From: Arthrobacter sp. 18067
GTDB taxonomy: Bacteria; Actinomycetota; Actinomycetes; Actinomycetales; Micrococcaceae
Length of the DNA: 64,000 nt
NCBI RefSeq assembly: GCF_902706295.1
Contig: NZ_CACSJJ010000002.1
Location: forward strand, 1-64,000
Direction of reading: 5' to 3'
Both the position numbers and the translations under genes were made by a program. Below the pieces are notes generated by a model. It saw only the letters and a program-made list of their open reading frames with translations. It was not told where the DNA came from and did not search any database. This document shows, piece after piece, positions 9,705 to 18,849 of the stretch. Every line of letters starts with the position of its first letter. Position 1 is the first letter of the stretch.

Positions 9705-10097
9705 GTGGATCCAATGACCATATTGCTGTTCGTCATGCTTGGACTCTTTGTCTTCATGATGTTCCGCCGCAACAAGAAGACCCAGCAGCAGCAGGCTGCG
9801 ATGCAGTCCAAGTTCGCTCCGGGCGTCGACGTCATGACCAGCTTCGGTCTTTTTGGCCGCATCGTCTCCATCGACGAAGCCGAGAACAAGGTCGTCATCG
9901 AACTTTCCCCGGGCAATGAGGCCACGGTGCACCGCCAAGCGGTCACCAAGGTAGTCGAACCGGCTTCCGAGGAAGCCCCCGTTGTTCCGGACGACGCTTC
10001 TTCCTTGACCACCGCGGACACCGAATCTCCTGCCGCTGTTGAGACGCCGGAAGAAACCATCGCGCGCCTCAACAAAGAGGACAAGAAGGACAACTAG
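9705..10097 (+). CDS. yajC: Sec translocon accessory subunit YajC
   Basis: About 130 residues. A single N-terminal membrane helix (MTILLFVMLGLFVFMMF) is followed by RRNKKTQQQQAAMQSKF and the conserved SFGLFGRIVSIDE domain, then an acidic Ala/Glu-rich tail. YajC forms the SecDF-YajC complex that assists proton-driven protein export. The start is uncertain: GTG 9705 has GGAA 7 bases upstream and puts the helix directly at the N-terminus; ATG 9714 is an alternative. A TAGACT hexamer at 9593-9598 may be the operon -10. Confidence 0.88.
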   Translation: MDPMTILLFVMLGLFVFMMFRRNKKTQQQQAAMQSKFAPGVDVMTSFGLFGRIVSIDEAENKVVIELSPGNEATVHRQAVTKVVEPASEEAPVVPDDASSLTTADTESPAAVETPEETIARLNKEDKKDN

Positions 10098-10147
10098 CAT
10101 CGTCAGTCGCGGCAACACCGCGGAAGACAACTTCTACGGCAGCGGAA

Positions 10148-10185
10148 AGCCGCCGGCAGACGCTCACCAGCGTGCGCCGGCGGCT
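10148..10185 (+). other. Strong inverted repeat between yajC and secD
   Basis: Outer arms AGCCGCCGGC (10148-10157) and GCCGGCGGCT (10176-10185) are perfectly complementary; inner arms ACGCT and AGCGT add five more pairs around a CACC loop. No T-run follows, so it is not a classical terminator. It may protect or process the mRNA so that YajC and SecD are made in different amounts. Confidence 0.6.
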
Positions 10186-10211
10186 GTTCGGCGATAACAG
10201 GAAGATCGATA

Positions 10212-11963
10212 ATGGCACGGACCCGCCCCAAAAATTCAGCCCGCAGGGTGCTGACCTGGCTTGGAGCAATATTCGTTGTACTCACCGCTGTCCTGGCTGG
10301 CGGAGTGGTGACTGGCAACGCCAGTTGGGCTCCCAAGCTTGCTTTGGACCTTGAAGGCGGCACCCAAATGATCCTGGCCCCCAGGGTTGAGGGTTCCAGC
10401 GAGATTAATGAGGAGCAGCTCAACCAGGCAGTTGCCATCATCCGGCAGCGCGTTGACGGATCAGGCGTTGCTGAAGCCGAAATCAGCACCCAGTCCGGCC
10501 GCAATGTGGTGGTCAGCCTTCCGGGAACTCCGTCCAAGGAAACCCGCGACTTGATCCAGGCTTCCGCCGACATGAACTTCCGGCCGGTGATCACCTATGG
10601 CGATCCCGCCGCCGTTCCCGTGGAATCGCGCACACCGGATGACCAGCTGAACAAGCCGACGGCGGAACCGGCCAACGCCAGTGATGTCAACTGGATAACC
10701 CCGGAAGTCCAGAAGGAATTCGAAGCTCTGGACTGCGTCAATCCTTCGACTGAAAGGCGTGAACGCTCCGATCCGGCCAAGCCCCTTGTGACCTGCGAAG
10801 CTGCCACGGCTACGACGCCCGCCATCAAGTACATCCTTGGGCCGGTAGAAGTCCGAGGCCAGGACATCAGCGATTCCACCTTCTCCCAGGTGCAGGGCGC
10901 CCAGGGTTCGGTCACCAACTCCTGGGGCGTGAACATCGTCTTCAATGCGGATGCCACGGAGAAGTTCAAGGCCGTCACAGAGCGTCTCAACCAGTACTAT
11001 GTGGCGGCGCAGGCCCAAGGAACTGACGATCCCAAGTCCCAGTTCGCCATCGTCCTGGACGACAAAGTCATTTCCGCGCCGCGTTCCCTGGCAGTGATTA
11101 CTGACGGACGCCCACAGATCACCGGCAACTTCACCCAGGCGACTGCCAAGGCGCTTTCCGACCAACTTCGTTATGGCGCGCTTCCCATCAGCTTCGAGAT
11201 CCAGTCACAGGAGCAGATCTCGGCCACACTTGGTGGCGACCAGCTTCGCCTCGGGTTGCTGGCAGGCATGATTGGCTTGTTCCTGGTTGTGGTTTACTCA
11301 CTCTTCCAATACCGGGCCCTTGGCCTTGTCACCATCGCCTCCCTCGTGGTGGCCGGTGTCCTGACATACTTGGCCATTGCGATCCTTGGTTGGACCGAGA
11401 ATTATCGGCTCTCCCTTGCCGGCGTCGCCGGTTTGATCGTGGCTATCGGACAGACTGCAGACTCCTTCATCGTCTACTTCGAGCGCATCCGTGATGAACT
11501 GCGCGAGGGCCGTGGTCTGGTGTCCGCCGTGGAGAATGGCTGGAAGCGTGCCAAGCGCACGGTGCTGGCCTCCAAGGCCGTCAACCTCCTGGCTGCCCTT
11601 GTCCTTTACTTCGTTGCTGTTGGTAATGTGCGCGGCTTCGCCTTCACCTTGGGCCTGACGGCGCTTGCCGACCTCCTGGTCGTCTTCATGTTCACGCACC
11701 CCATGCTGCAGGTCTTGGCACGCACCAAGTTCTTCGGAGAAGGACACCGTTTCTCGGGCCTTTCCCCGGACCGTCTTGGTGCAATTCCGCTGTACCGTGG
11801 CGCGGGGCGGCTCCGTGCTCCCGATGAGAAGCCCACGCCCGTACGTGCGCGCAACACCGGTGCTGTTGCCGAAGCCGAACGTCGCATGACCATCGCCGAA
11901 CGACGTCTGGCCGAGAAGGGCCAGCTGACTGGTTCCTCCAAGGCAACCAAGGAGGAGAAGTAA
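10212..11963 (+). CDS. secD: Protein translocase subunit SecD
   Basis: 583 residues. RND-type membrane protein that uses the proton gradient to pull exported proteins out of the Sec channel. Membrane helix 1 is at about residues 12-34, followed by the LDLEGGTQMIL motif and a large extracytoplasmic domain. The C-terminal five-helix SecD/SecF domain holds LRLGLLAGMIGLFLVVVYSL and the VAIGQTADSFIVYFERIRDE motif. A charged cytoplasmic tail ends at 11963. ATG start has AGGAAG upstream (10199-10204). The stop overlaps the secF start (TAATG). Confidence 0.96.
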   Translation: MARTRPKNSARRVLTWLGAIFVVLTAVLAGGVVTGNASWAPKLALDLEGGTQMILAPRVEGSSEINEEQLNQAVAIIRQRVDGSGVAEAEISTQSGRNVVVSLPGTPSKETRDLIQASADMNFRPVITYGDPAAVPVESRTPDDQLNKPTAEPANASDVNWITPEVQKEFEALDCVNPSTERRERSDPAKPLVTCEAATATTPAIKYILGPVEVRGQDISDSTFSQVQGAQGSVTNSWGVNIVFNADATEKFKAVTERLNQYYVAAQAQGTDDPKSQFAIVLDDKVISAPRSLAVITDGRPQITGNFTQATAKALSDQLRYGALPISFEIQSQEQISATLGGDQLRLGLLAGMIGLFLVVVYSLFQYRALGLVTIASLVVAGVLTYLAIAILGWTENYRLSLAGVAGLIVAIGQTADSFIVYFERIRDELREGRGLVSAVENGWKRAKRTVLASKAVNLLAALVLYFVAVGNVRGFAFTLGLTALADLLVVFMFTHPMLQVLARTKFFGEGHRFSGLSPDRLGAIPLYRGAGRLRAPDEKPTPVRARNTGAVAEAERRMTIAERRLAEKGQLTGSSKATKEEK

Positions 11964-12952
11964 TGACTACGAGCTTCGCAACCTTCGGCCATGAGCTGTA
12001 CACGGGCAAGCGCTCGTACAACTTCGTCAATTCGAAGAAGATCTGGTTCATCATCGCGGCCGTTGCCGTGGCGCTCTCCATCCTTATCCCGGTGGCCAAG
12101 GGCGGTTTCAACCTTGGCATCGAGTTCCGTGGCGGCTCGGAGTTCACCGTCTCCAACGTGAGCACCACCGACGCGAGCCTCGGCGAAAAGGCCGTTCACG
12201 ACGTCGTACCCGGCGCTATTCCCCGGGTCGCGAACGTGGCCGGCAACACCATGCGGATCCAGACAGACCAGTTGACCGACGATGAGACGAACCGCATCAA
12301 GGACGGCCTCACCAGCGCCTACGGGGTCACTGAAAACGAAGTGACCTCCAACTTCGTGGGTCCAACCTGGGGACAGGATGTCACGCGGCAGGCCCTCATA
12401 GGTTTGGTGGTCTTCGTTGGTTTGGCAGCTGTCCTGATGGCGCTGTACTTCAGGACCTGGAAGATGTCGCTGTCGGCCCTCGTTGGCATGCTCGTCACGA
12501 TGTTCACCACAGCGGGCGTGTACGCCCTGAGCGACTTTGAAGTCACGCCGTCGGCGATCATCGGCTTCCTGACCGTGCTCAGCTACTCGCTTTACGACAC
12601 TGTGGTGGTCTTCGACAAGATTCGTGAAAACACTGCGGACATTTCCACCTCCACGCGCCGCACTTTTGGCGAAGAGGTCAACCTGGCCGTCAACCAAACA
12701 CTGGTCCGCTCCATCAACACCATGATGGTCGCCGTGCTCCCGGTGGCAGCGATCCTCTTCATCGGTGCCGGGCTCCTGGGTGCGGGCACGCTGCGCGACC
12801 TTTCGCTGGCATTGTTCGTCGGCATCCTCATCGGTACGGCAGCAACGATCTTCATTGCGGCGCCGTTGTATGCGTGGCTGCGCCAGGGTGAACCGGACCT
12901 TGTGAAGCAGGCCAAAAAGGTAGCCCACCGCAGGGCCGAAGCCACTGTTTAG
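11963..12952 (+). CDS. secF: Protein translocase subunit SecF
   Basis: 329 residues, partner of SecD. It has an N-terminal helix (IWFIIAAVAVALSILIPV), the GIEFRGGSEF motif, and a five-helix C-terminal domain with IIGFLTVLSYSLYDTVVVFDKIREN. The gene overlaps secD by one base, so production of the two subunits is likely coupled. A strong hairpin downstream ends the operon. Confidence 0.96.
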   Translation: MTTSFATFGHELYTGKRSYNFVNSKKIWFIIAAVAVALSILIPVAKGGFNLGIEFRGGSEFTVSNVSTTDASLGEKAVHDVVPGAIPRVANVAGNTMRIQTDQLTDDETNRIKDGLTSAYGVTENEVTSNFVGPTWGQDVTRQALIGLVVFVGLAAVLMALYFRTWKMSLSALVGMLVTMFTTAGVYALSDFEVTPSAIIGFLTVLSYSLYDTVVVFDKIRENTADISTSTRRTFGEEVNLAVNQTLVRSINTMMVAVLPVAAILFIGAGLLGAGTLRDLSLALFVGILIGTAATIFIAAPLYAWLRQGEPDLVKQAKKVAHRRAEATV

Positions 12953-12969
12953 GGCTGTAGTTTGATCGT

Positions 12970-13006
12970 GAGCCGGTCCCCGCACCAATGCGGGGGCCGG
13001 CTCTTT
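12970..13006 (+). terminator. Rho-independent-like terminator after secF
   Basis: GAGCCGGTCCCCGCA (12970-12984) pairs with TGCGGGGGCCGGCTC (12989-13003) through a CCAA loop, with one G-T wobble. A short TTT follows. Confidence 0.75.
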
Positions 13007-13064
13007 GACTTGCCCGTCCGCCCGTCATGTGCTGCCCAGTTGCAGAAGCATTCACTTGCGGGAA

Positions 13065-13070
13065 TAGACT
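13065..13070 (+). promoter_or_regulatory. Candidate -10 (TAGACT) of rel
   Basis: TAGACT lies 33 bases before the proposed rel start. TTGCAG at 13040-13045 could be the -35, though the 19-base spacer is long. Confidence 0.4.
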
Positions 13071-13103
13071 GGGAGAATTAAATCGGTTGTGAGGGGTACT
13101 TCT

Positions 13104-15497
13104 GTGGAAGAACGTGCGACGTCGGCACCACCGGCGGGCGGGGAAGACGGCCACAATGCTGTGGCGGTTCCGGCAACAAGCGTGGCTGGACGGACTGCGG
13201 GAGCAGTTCCGGTCGATACCCCTGGCGTGCGTCCCACCTTCCCGGGGCGGCGGGAGCGTACGCGTTCCCGGCTCGCCCGGCTGACCGGCCGCGGCGTCGC
13301 CCCGTACTCTCCGATCCTGGAACCCCTGTTGCGGACAGTGCGGGCCAACAACCCCAAAGAAGATTTTGACTTGATCCAGCGGGCCTTCGCCGTCGCAGAG
13401 CGAAGCCACCAGGGCCAGAAACGCAAGAGCGGTGATCCCTACATCACCCATCCCGTGGCCGTGGCCACCATCTTGGCTGAGCTTGGAATGACGGGCACCA
13501 CGTTGGCCGCCGCGTTGCTCCACGACACCGTAGAGGACACCCCGTACACCCTCGCTGACCTGACGCGGGACTTCGGTCCCGAGGTTGCCATGCTGGTGGA
13601 CGGCGTGACCAAACTGGACAAGGTCAGCTTTGGCGAAGCCGCGCAATCGGAGACCGTCCGCAAGATGGTTGTGGCCATGGCCAAGGACATCCGCGTCCTC
13701 ATGATCAAGTTGGCCGACCGCCTGCACAACGCACGTACGTGGCGCTTCGTCTCTGCTGAGTCCTCTTCACGCAAGGCCCGCGAAACCTTGGAAATCTTCG
13801 CACCCTTGGCCCACCGCCTGGGCATGAACACCATCAAATGGGAACTCGAAGACCTGTCCTTCGCCGCCTTATACCCCAAGGTGTACGAGGAAATCGTGCG
13901 AATGGTGGGAGACCGGACGCCGGAGCGCGAGAAGAGCCTCAGCGTCATCCGCAACCAGATAGCGGATGATCTCCGGACGGCGCGGATCAAGGCGACCATC
14001 ACTGGCCGACCCAAGCACTACTACTCCATTTACCAAAAGATGATCGTCCGGGATAAGGACTTCGACGACATCAACGACCTCATGGGCGTGCGCGTCCTGG
14101 TGGACTCCGTCCGGGACTGTTACGCAGCCCTTGGTACCTTGCATTCGCGATGGAACCCCCTGCCGGGACGTTTCAAGGATTACATCGCCATGCCCAAATT
14201 CAACATGTACCAATCTCTGCACACCACAGTGATCGGCCCGGGCGGCAAGCCTGTGGAGATCCAGATCCGTACCCATGAGATGCACCGCCGGGCAGAGTAC
14301 GGTGTGGCAGCGCACTGGAAGTACAAGGATCAGCCCAACCGGACGGCACAGGGCCCTGGCAGCCCCCGCGATGGCGACATGGGCTGGCTGAGGTCGTTGG
14401 TGGACTGGCAACAGGAAACGTCCGATCCCGGTGAGTTCCTGGATTCACTGCGTTACGAAATCAATGCACGGGAAGTTTTCGTCTTTACCCCCAAGGGTGA
14501 GGTCATGGCTCTTCCGGCTGGTTCCACCCCTGTGGACTTCGCCTATGCCGTCCATACCGAGGTGGGTCACAGGACCATCGGCGCGCGTGTCAACGGCAAG
14601 TTGGTTCCCCTCAACAGCGAGTTGAACCATGGCGACTGGGTGGAGATCTTTACCTCCAAGGCCGAAGGAGCCGGCCCCAGCCAGGACTGGCAGCACTTCG
14701 TCAAGTCTGCGCGTGCACGCAACAAGATCCGCCAGTGGTTCACGAAGGAACGTCGTGAAGAGGCGATCGACCGAGGCAAGGACATGCTGACGCGGGCCAT
14801 GCGAAAGCAGAACCTCCCGTTGCAGCGCCTCATGACCCATGACGCTCTGTCAGCTGTCGCCGAAGACTTCCACTACGTCGACATCTCCGGACTCTACGCG
14901 GGCGTAGGTGACGGGCATACGTCCGCCCAGTCCGTCATGGAAAAGCTCGTCGAGCACCTGGGTGGCCATGAAACCCCGGACGAAGACCTCGACGAGGTCA
15001 GCATTCCCACGCAGGTTGCCAAGTCGAAGTTCTCGGACTCCGGTGTCATCGTGCGCGGTGTGGGCGATGTCTGGGTCAAGCTGGCGCGGTGCTGTACCCC
15101 GGTGCCACCGGATCCCATCCTTGGCTTCGTTACCCGTGGCTCAGGAGTATCCGTCCACAGGACAGACTGCACCAACGTCTCCGGGCTCCGGGACCAGCCG
15201 GACAGAATCGTCGAAGTCGAATGGGCTCCCACACAGTCGAGTGTCTTCCTGGTGGAGATCCAGGTGGAGGCGCTGGACCGTAAGTCCTTGCTCTCCGATG
15301 TGACCCGCATCCTGTCGGAGAACCACGTCAACATCCTCGCCGCCTCGGTTCACACTTCGAGTGACAGGGTGGCCATCTCGAAGTTCGCCTTTGAGATGGG
15401 CGATCCGAAGTACCTGCACCACGTCCTGAACGCCGTGCGACGGATCGACGGTGTCTTTGACGTCTACCGCACCACTGGCAACAGGCGCCGCAGCTAG
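13104..15497 (+). CDS. rel: Bifunctional (p)ppGpp synthetase/hydrolase Rel
   Basis: About 797 residues. It makes and degrades the stringent-response alarmone (p)ppGpp. Domains in order: HD hydrolase with HPVAVATIL and [10 protein letters not shown], intact, so hydrolase activity is expected; synthetase with [25 protein letters not shown] and [14 protein letters not shown] domain ([19 protein letters not shown]); helical/zinc-finger region ([12 protein letters not shown]); and a C-terminal ACT domain. RFKDY in the synthetase loop is typical of bifunctional Rel rather than RelA. I prefer GTG 13104, which has GAGGGG 7 bases upstream, over GTG 13089. It stands alone after the sec operon. Confidence 0.95.
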   Translation: MEERATSAPPAGGEDGHNAVAVPATSVAGRTAGAVPVDTPGVRPTFPGRRERTRSRLARLTGRGVAPYSPILEPLLRTVRANNPKEDFDLIQRAFAVAERSHQGQKRKSGDPYITHPVAVATILAELGMTGTTLAAALLHDTVEDTPYTLADLTRDFGPEVAMLVDGVTKLDKVSFGEAAQSETVRKMVVAMAKDIRVLMIKLADRLHNARTWRFVSAESSSRKARETLEIFAPLAHRLGMNTIKWELEDLSFAALYPKVYEEIVRMVGDRTPEREKSLSVIRNQIADDLRTARIKATITGRPKHYYSIYQKMIVRDKDFDDINDLMGVRVLVDSVRDCYAALGTLHSRWNPLPGRFKDYIAMPKFNMYQSLHTTVIGPGGKPVEIQIRTHEMHRRAEYGVAAHWKYKDQPNRTAQGPGSPRDGDMGWLRSLVDWQQETSDPGEFLDSLRYEINAREVFVFTPKGEVMALPAGSTPVDFAYAVHTEVGHRTIGARVNGKLVPLNSELNHGDWVEIFTSKAEGAGPSQDWQHFVKSARARNKIRQWFTKERREEAIDRGKDMLTRAMRKQNLPLQRLMTHDALSAVAEDFHYVDISGLYAGVGDGHTSAQSVMEKLVEHLGGHETPDEDLDEVSIPTQVAKSKFSDSGVIVRGVGDVWVKLARCCTPVPPDPILGFVTRGSGVSVHRTDCTNVSGLRDQPDRIVEVEWAPTQSSVFLVEIQVEALDRKSLLSDVTRILSENHVNILAASVHTSSDRVAISKFAFEMGDPKYLHHVLNAVRRIDGVFDVYRTTGNRRRS

Positions 15498-15498
15498 T

Positions 15499-16101
15499 TC
15501 AGGGCTGGGAAGCCAGTTGTGACAGGGTTGCAAGGGCACGCCGCTTGTGGGGTACCCGCGGGACCGCCTCGACGGCCAATGTGAGCAGCCGCAGCCGGAC
15601 ACCCAGATCTTCCTTGTCCAGGAGGCGCCGGAGAGCGGGCAATGCGCGATCGCTTTCGACGTGCAAGGCGATGTCTGCTGCGGTGCGGAGAGGGCTGCTC
15701 ACCAGCATTCCGCCGAGGCTCACCACATCCATCTGGCCCAGCCGCACCTCATGGAGGCTGCACGCCGTGCTTCCCCGCAGGCTTGAGATGCGGTGCTTCG
15801 CGTCAACCAACAGCGACAGGTGCTCGGGCGGGTTTGCGCACCCGTAGATCCAGGCTGCGGTGAGCCGGCCGGCAACTACCTTTGTCCGGATCCGTTCCGG
15901 AACCGTGAGGGCGGCTGCGCGGGCCCTCAGGCGATGGGTGACAGCCACACCGGGTGAGGCATAACTTTTGCCGTAGAGGGGCAGGAGAATCCCGTCAAAA
16001 GCCATGCTCTGCAGTTCGTTCCACGAAAAGATGCGGCTGGGGGAGTAGAGCTCAGGGATGACAGGCTCCAAGAGGGACGGGGCAGTAGCAGCGGGGACCA
16101 T
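15499..16101 (-). CDS. AbiEi-like / DUF559-type N-terminal domain protein without a nuclease domain
   Basis: About 200 residues from ATG 16101. The pattern VAVTHRLRARAAAL..PERIRTKVVAGRLTAAWIYGCANP, LSLLVDAKHR, HEVRLGQMDVVSLGGMLVSSPLRTAADIALH resembles the actinobacterial proteins annotated as type IV toxin-antitoxin AbiEi-family antitoxins, which often carry a C-terminal DUF559 endonuclease. Here the nuclease part is missing and the chain ends soon after that core. No AbiEii nucleotidyltransferase lies next to it, so a working toxin-antitoxin pair is not supported. The 6-base gap to rel and opposite orientation make it a convergent neighbour. Family assignment is tentative. Confidence 0.6.
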   Translation of the reverse strand: MVPAATAPSLLEPVIPELYSPSRIFSWNELQSMAFDGILLPLYGKSYASPGVAVTHRLRARAAALTVPERIRTKVVAGRLTAAWIYGCANPPEHLSLLVDAKHRISSLRGSTACSLHEVRLGQMDVVSLGGMLVSSPLRTAADIALHVESDRALPALRRLLDKEDLGVRLRLLTLAVEAVPRVPHKRRALATLSQLASQP

Positions 16102-16135
16102 CCACTGATCATTTCGTGCCCGCGACCTACGAGTA

Positions 16136-16177
16136 CAGGCTCCGCCCCGGTTATGTGGATAACCGGAACGGAGCCTG
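16136..16177 (-). terminator. Hairpin after the DUF349 gene
   Basis: CAGGCTCCG (16136-16144) pairs with CGGAGCCTG (16169-16177), and inside it GGTTAT pairs with ATAACC. It lies between the stop of the DUF349 gene and the next minus-strand gene and probably ends the upstream transcript. No clear T-run. Confidence 0.6.
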
Positions 16178-16202
16178 CAGGATAACGAATCGTCAGTTGG
16201 GG

Positions 16203-17774
16203 CTAGGCGAGGTCGCTCGCCGAACGCTGGATCTGGTCCAGCCATGCCTGACGGGCTTCCAATGCCTCGCGCGCAGCCTTGATGCGGCGCTGGTCGCCGG
16301 CCTTCTCCGCCTTTTCGAGATCGTCCGTGAGGCCGGCGATGGCGGCTTCGAGTTGCGAGAGCGCGCTGTTGGTGCGGGCCTTTGTCTCAGGGTTGCTCCG
16401 GCGCCACTTCTCTTCCTCGGCTTCCCGGACAGCGTCTTCAACCTTCCGCAGTCCGGCCTCAATGCGGCCCATATCCCCGCGGGGAACCTTGCCTGCGTCT
16501 TCCCAACGGTCACGGATGGACTGGAGAACCTTCTTGGCTGCGTTGAGGTCGTTGATGGGCAGCAGGGCCTGCGCTTCGGCTACCAATTGCTCCTTGACCA
16601 CCAGGTTGGCTGTGTATTCCTGGTCGATCTGGTCATTCGCGGCCTGGCGGTTGCTGAAGAAGACGTCCTGGGCGGCGCGGAAGCGGCCCCACAACGCGTC
16701 ATCGTCCTTGCGGCTGGCACGTGGAGTGGCCTTCCACTGGTCCATCAGCCTGCGGTACTCGCCGGCAGCGAACCCCCAGTCGCTGGACGACGAGAGAGCC
16801 TCGGCCTCGGCGATCAAAGCTTCCTTGGCAGACTTTGCAGCGGAATTGTTGCTGTCCAGCTGCGAGAAGTACGCGCGGCGGTGACGATCGAAAACTGTCC
16901 GGGCCGAACGGAACCGCTTCCAGAGAGCATCTTCGTTGCTCCGACCCAGCCGGACGCCACTCTTCTGCGCCGCCTTCCATGTCTCGAACAACTCGTTCAT
17001 GCGGGCGCTGGAGGTCTTCCACTGGATCTGCGCGGGATCCTGGCCGGCGATGGACTCAGCTTCGGCCACAATCGCTTCGCGGGCTGCAAGTTCGGTGGCA
17101 CGGACGGCGTCATGGGCAGCTTTTTCGGACTTCTCCAGTTCCACGACCTGTGTGGAGAGGGCGTCCAAGCGAGCCTCGGCGGAACGGATGTCGCCCACCA
17201 TGTTGCGCTCGGCCAACTGCTCACGAAGATGGGTGACGGTCTTCTGCATATCCGTTGCGGGGGCCTTGGACTCAACGCGGTGTTCCAAGAGGACCACTTG
17301 GGCGATGATGTCGTCGAACTTCCGGGCGAAGTAGCCCAAAGCTTCGTCGGGGCTGACGCCGGGGTATTGGCCGACAGCGATTTCTTCGCCATCCAGCGTC
17401 AGGAAGACGTGGCCGTCGCCTTCAGCGCGACCCCACTTGGCGGCCTCGGCGAGTGACGCAGCGGACACAGCCGGGGCGGCAGGCACGACGGCGGCCGGAG
17501 CCTTGGGACGTGCTGCAAATGCCGCTGGCGAAGGGGCTGCGGAGGGGACCGGCCGCGGTGCGGCCGGAGTTGCAGGGGCGGCCGCTTCAGCCTGGGCCGG
17601 AGCCGTCTCCTTGGCGGGCGCTGCTTCTTCGGCGGGCGCTTCCTCGTCAACCGGTGCTGGTTCTTGTGCAGGTGCTGGCGTGACGGGGGTTTCGGCAATG
17701 TCGGCGCTGTTCGCCTCGACTGCTTCTTCGTCGGCCACTACTGCTGTTTCGTCGGATTTCTGACTGTCTGTCAC
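16203..17774 (-). CDS. DUF349 domain-containing protein
   Basis: 523 residues from a GTG start. The first 120 residues are an acidic, Ala/Pro/Glu-rich low-complexity region (PAPAQEPAPVDEEAPAEE, then AAPAQ repeats). The rest is helical, with repeated DUF349 units recognisable by W(K)...(R)..LW.RFR....FD..R/F......A segments, for example NEDALWKRFRSARTVFDRHR and DDALWGRFRAAQDVFFSNR. It is probably a coiled-coil protein. The function is unknown; actinobacterial homologues often sit near rel and hisS as here. Confidence 0.85.
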   Translation of the reverse strand: MTDSQKSDETAVVADEEAVEANSADIAETPVTPAPAQEPAPVDEEAPAEEAAPAKETAPAQAEAAAPATPAAPRPVPSAAPSPAAFAARPKAPAAVVPAAPAVSAASLAEAAKWGRAEGDGHVFLTLDGEEIAVGQYPGVSPDEALGYFARKFDDIIAQVVLLEHRVESKAPATDMQKTVTHLREQLAERNMVGDIRSAEARLDALSTQVVELEKSEKAAHDAVRATELAAREAIVAEAESIAGQDPAQIQWKTSSARMNELFETWKAAQKSGVRLGRSNEDALWKRFRSARTVFDRHRRAYFSQLDSNNSAAKSAKEALIAEAEALSSSSDWGFAAGEYRRLMDQWKATPRASRKDDDALWGRFRAAQDVFFSNRQAANDQIDQEYTANLVVKEQLVAEAQALLPINDLNAAKKVLQSIRDRWEDAGKVPRGDMGRIEAGLRKVEDAVREAEEEKWRRSNPETKARTNSALSQLEAAIAGLTDDLEKAEKAGDQRRIKAAREALEARQAWLDQIQRSASDLA

Positions 17775-17840
17775 CGCTAAAAGTCTTTCGCTTGGAGGGA
17801 CTGCTAAGGTAATGCACCCCTGGCCGGGGCCCGGAGCTGG

Positions 17841-18641
17841 TTACTTCAGAGAAAACGAGTCTATCGTGACAGGTGCCACAGGGGCGCCGTCGTTGGGGTT
17901 TTCGCCGGACTTGAGGCCTGCGGCAGCTATCTTGGTCACGACGTCCAGGCCGCTGGTTACCTTGCCCACCACGGTGTATCCGCCCGCAGTGTCTGCCGGA
18001 ATGGTGGTGTCTTTGTAGACGACGAAGAACTGGTGGCCGTTACCGTATGCGTCGTTTCCTGTTCGTGCCACGGCGATGGTCCCGGCAGGGTATTTGTTGT
18101 CTGCAGGCGCGTTTTCCAGTGGACCCCATCGGTAATTGGGGTCGTCCGTCCCGTTTTCGTCGGTGGCGCCGCACTGCAGGAGCCCGAATGTTTCGGACGT
18201 TGTCAGGCGGTGGCAGAACTTCCCGTTGTAATAGCCGGCGTCACTCAGGGACTTGAAGACCGCGGCTGCCTGAGGTGCCGCTGTGCCGTTCAGTTCGATT
18301 CCGACAACTCCGCCGTTCAGTGCGAGCTCACCGGTAAAGGTCTTTCCCGCTGCCGTGTCAGGGCTGGGAACATCGGGGCTGTTGGATGCAGAGGCCGACG
18401 GCGAAGCGGAGGGGGAACTGAGGCCGGCTTCGGCCGCGGCGAACTCAGCCTCGGTGGGATTGGAGCTGAAAACCGTCAGTTGCAGCACGACGGCGAGGAT
18501 TACTGCCGCCGCACCGGCACCGATGGCGATGGTGTTGTCGCGTTTGCGCCGCTTGCCCTGTTCCTGCCGGAGGGCACGCTTGGCTTCCATCTGCCTGATG
18601 CGACGTTTCGCTTCGCGGTCATCCCGCGACCTTGTTGCCAA
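17841..18641 (-). CDS. Membrane-anchored peptidyl-prolyl cis-trans isomerase (cyclophilin type)
   Basis: 266 residues from TTG 18641, chosen because AGGAGG stands 5 bases before it. The N-terminus is strongly basic (REAKRRIRQMEAKRALRQEQ, then KRRKRD), followed by one membrane helix (IAIGAGAAAVILAVVLQLTVF) and a Ser/Pro/Ala linker (SPSASPSASASNSP). The cyclophilin domain follows: FCHRLTTSETFGLLQCG with the catalytic Arg, then GTIAVAR and GHQFFVVYKD, and DTAGGYTVVGKVTSGLDVV. The active domain should lie outside the cell and may help fold exported proteins. It is transcribed away from hisS. Confidence 0.9.
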   Translation of the reverse strand: MATRSRDDREAKRRIRQMEAKRALRQEQGKRRKRDNTIAIGAGAAAVILAVVLQLTVFSSNPTEAEFAAAEAGLSSPSASPSASASNSPDVPSPDTAAGKTFTGELALNGGVVGIELNGTAAPQAAAVFKSLSDAGYYNGKFCHRLTTSETFGLLQCGATDENGTDDPNYRWGPLENAPADNKYPAGTIAVARTGNDAYGNGHQFFVVYKDTTIPADTAGGYTVVGKVTSGLDVVTKIAAAGLKSGENPNDGAPVAPVTIDSFSLK

Positions 18642-18721
18642 GAGTCCTCCTGATTGTGTCCACTTTCCGAGGCTGCCGACAGGAATCCGGGCATGCTGCA
18701 TTAGATGTGCACGCGCGGAAA

Positions 18722-18752
18722 GCATAAACTGGCTGCCGCACATAGTTTATGC
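18722..18752. promoter_or_regulatory. Dyad between the divergent ppi and hisS genes
   Basis: GCATAAACT (18722-18730) and AGTTTATGC (18744-18752) form a perfect 9-bp inverted repeat with 13 bases between, AT-rich against a GC-rich background. It sits in the 208-base divergent region and could be an operator or overlapping -10 regions for both directions. Confidence 0.45.
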
Positions 18753-18776
18753 ATGACCGGCTGGACGCCCGCCTTG

Positions 18777-18797
18777 TAAACGCCGAACAGGCGTTTA
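18777..18797 (+). other. Small hairpin in the hisS leader
   Basis: TAAACGCC, loop GAACA, GGCGTTTA: a perfect 8-bp stem about 52 bases before the hisS start. No T-box features (specifier loop, TGG-type antiterminator) were recognised around it. Confidence 0.45.
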
Positions 18798-18849
18798 AAG
18801 CTGCGGGGCCCACGCCGGCGTCAACTTTCTTCGAGGAGACATTTCCACC

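Noticed and set aside
15499..16101. A type IV toxin-antitoxin system
   Set aside because: Only one AbiEi-like gene and no nucleotidyltransferase partner next to it.
16116..17456. 446-codon open frame antisense to the DUF349 gene
   Set aside because: Shadow frame; the DUF349 repeats are clear on the minus strand.
18642..18849. T-box riboswitch for hisS
   Set aside because: No specifier loop or T-box antiterminator sequence was found in the 208-base gap.
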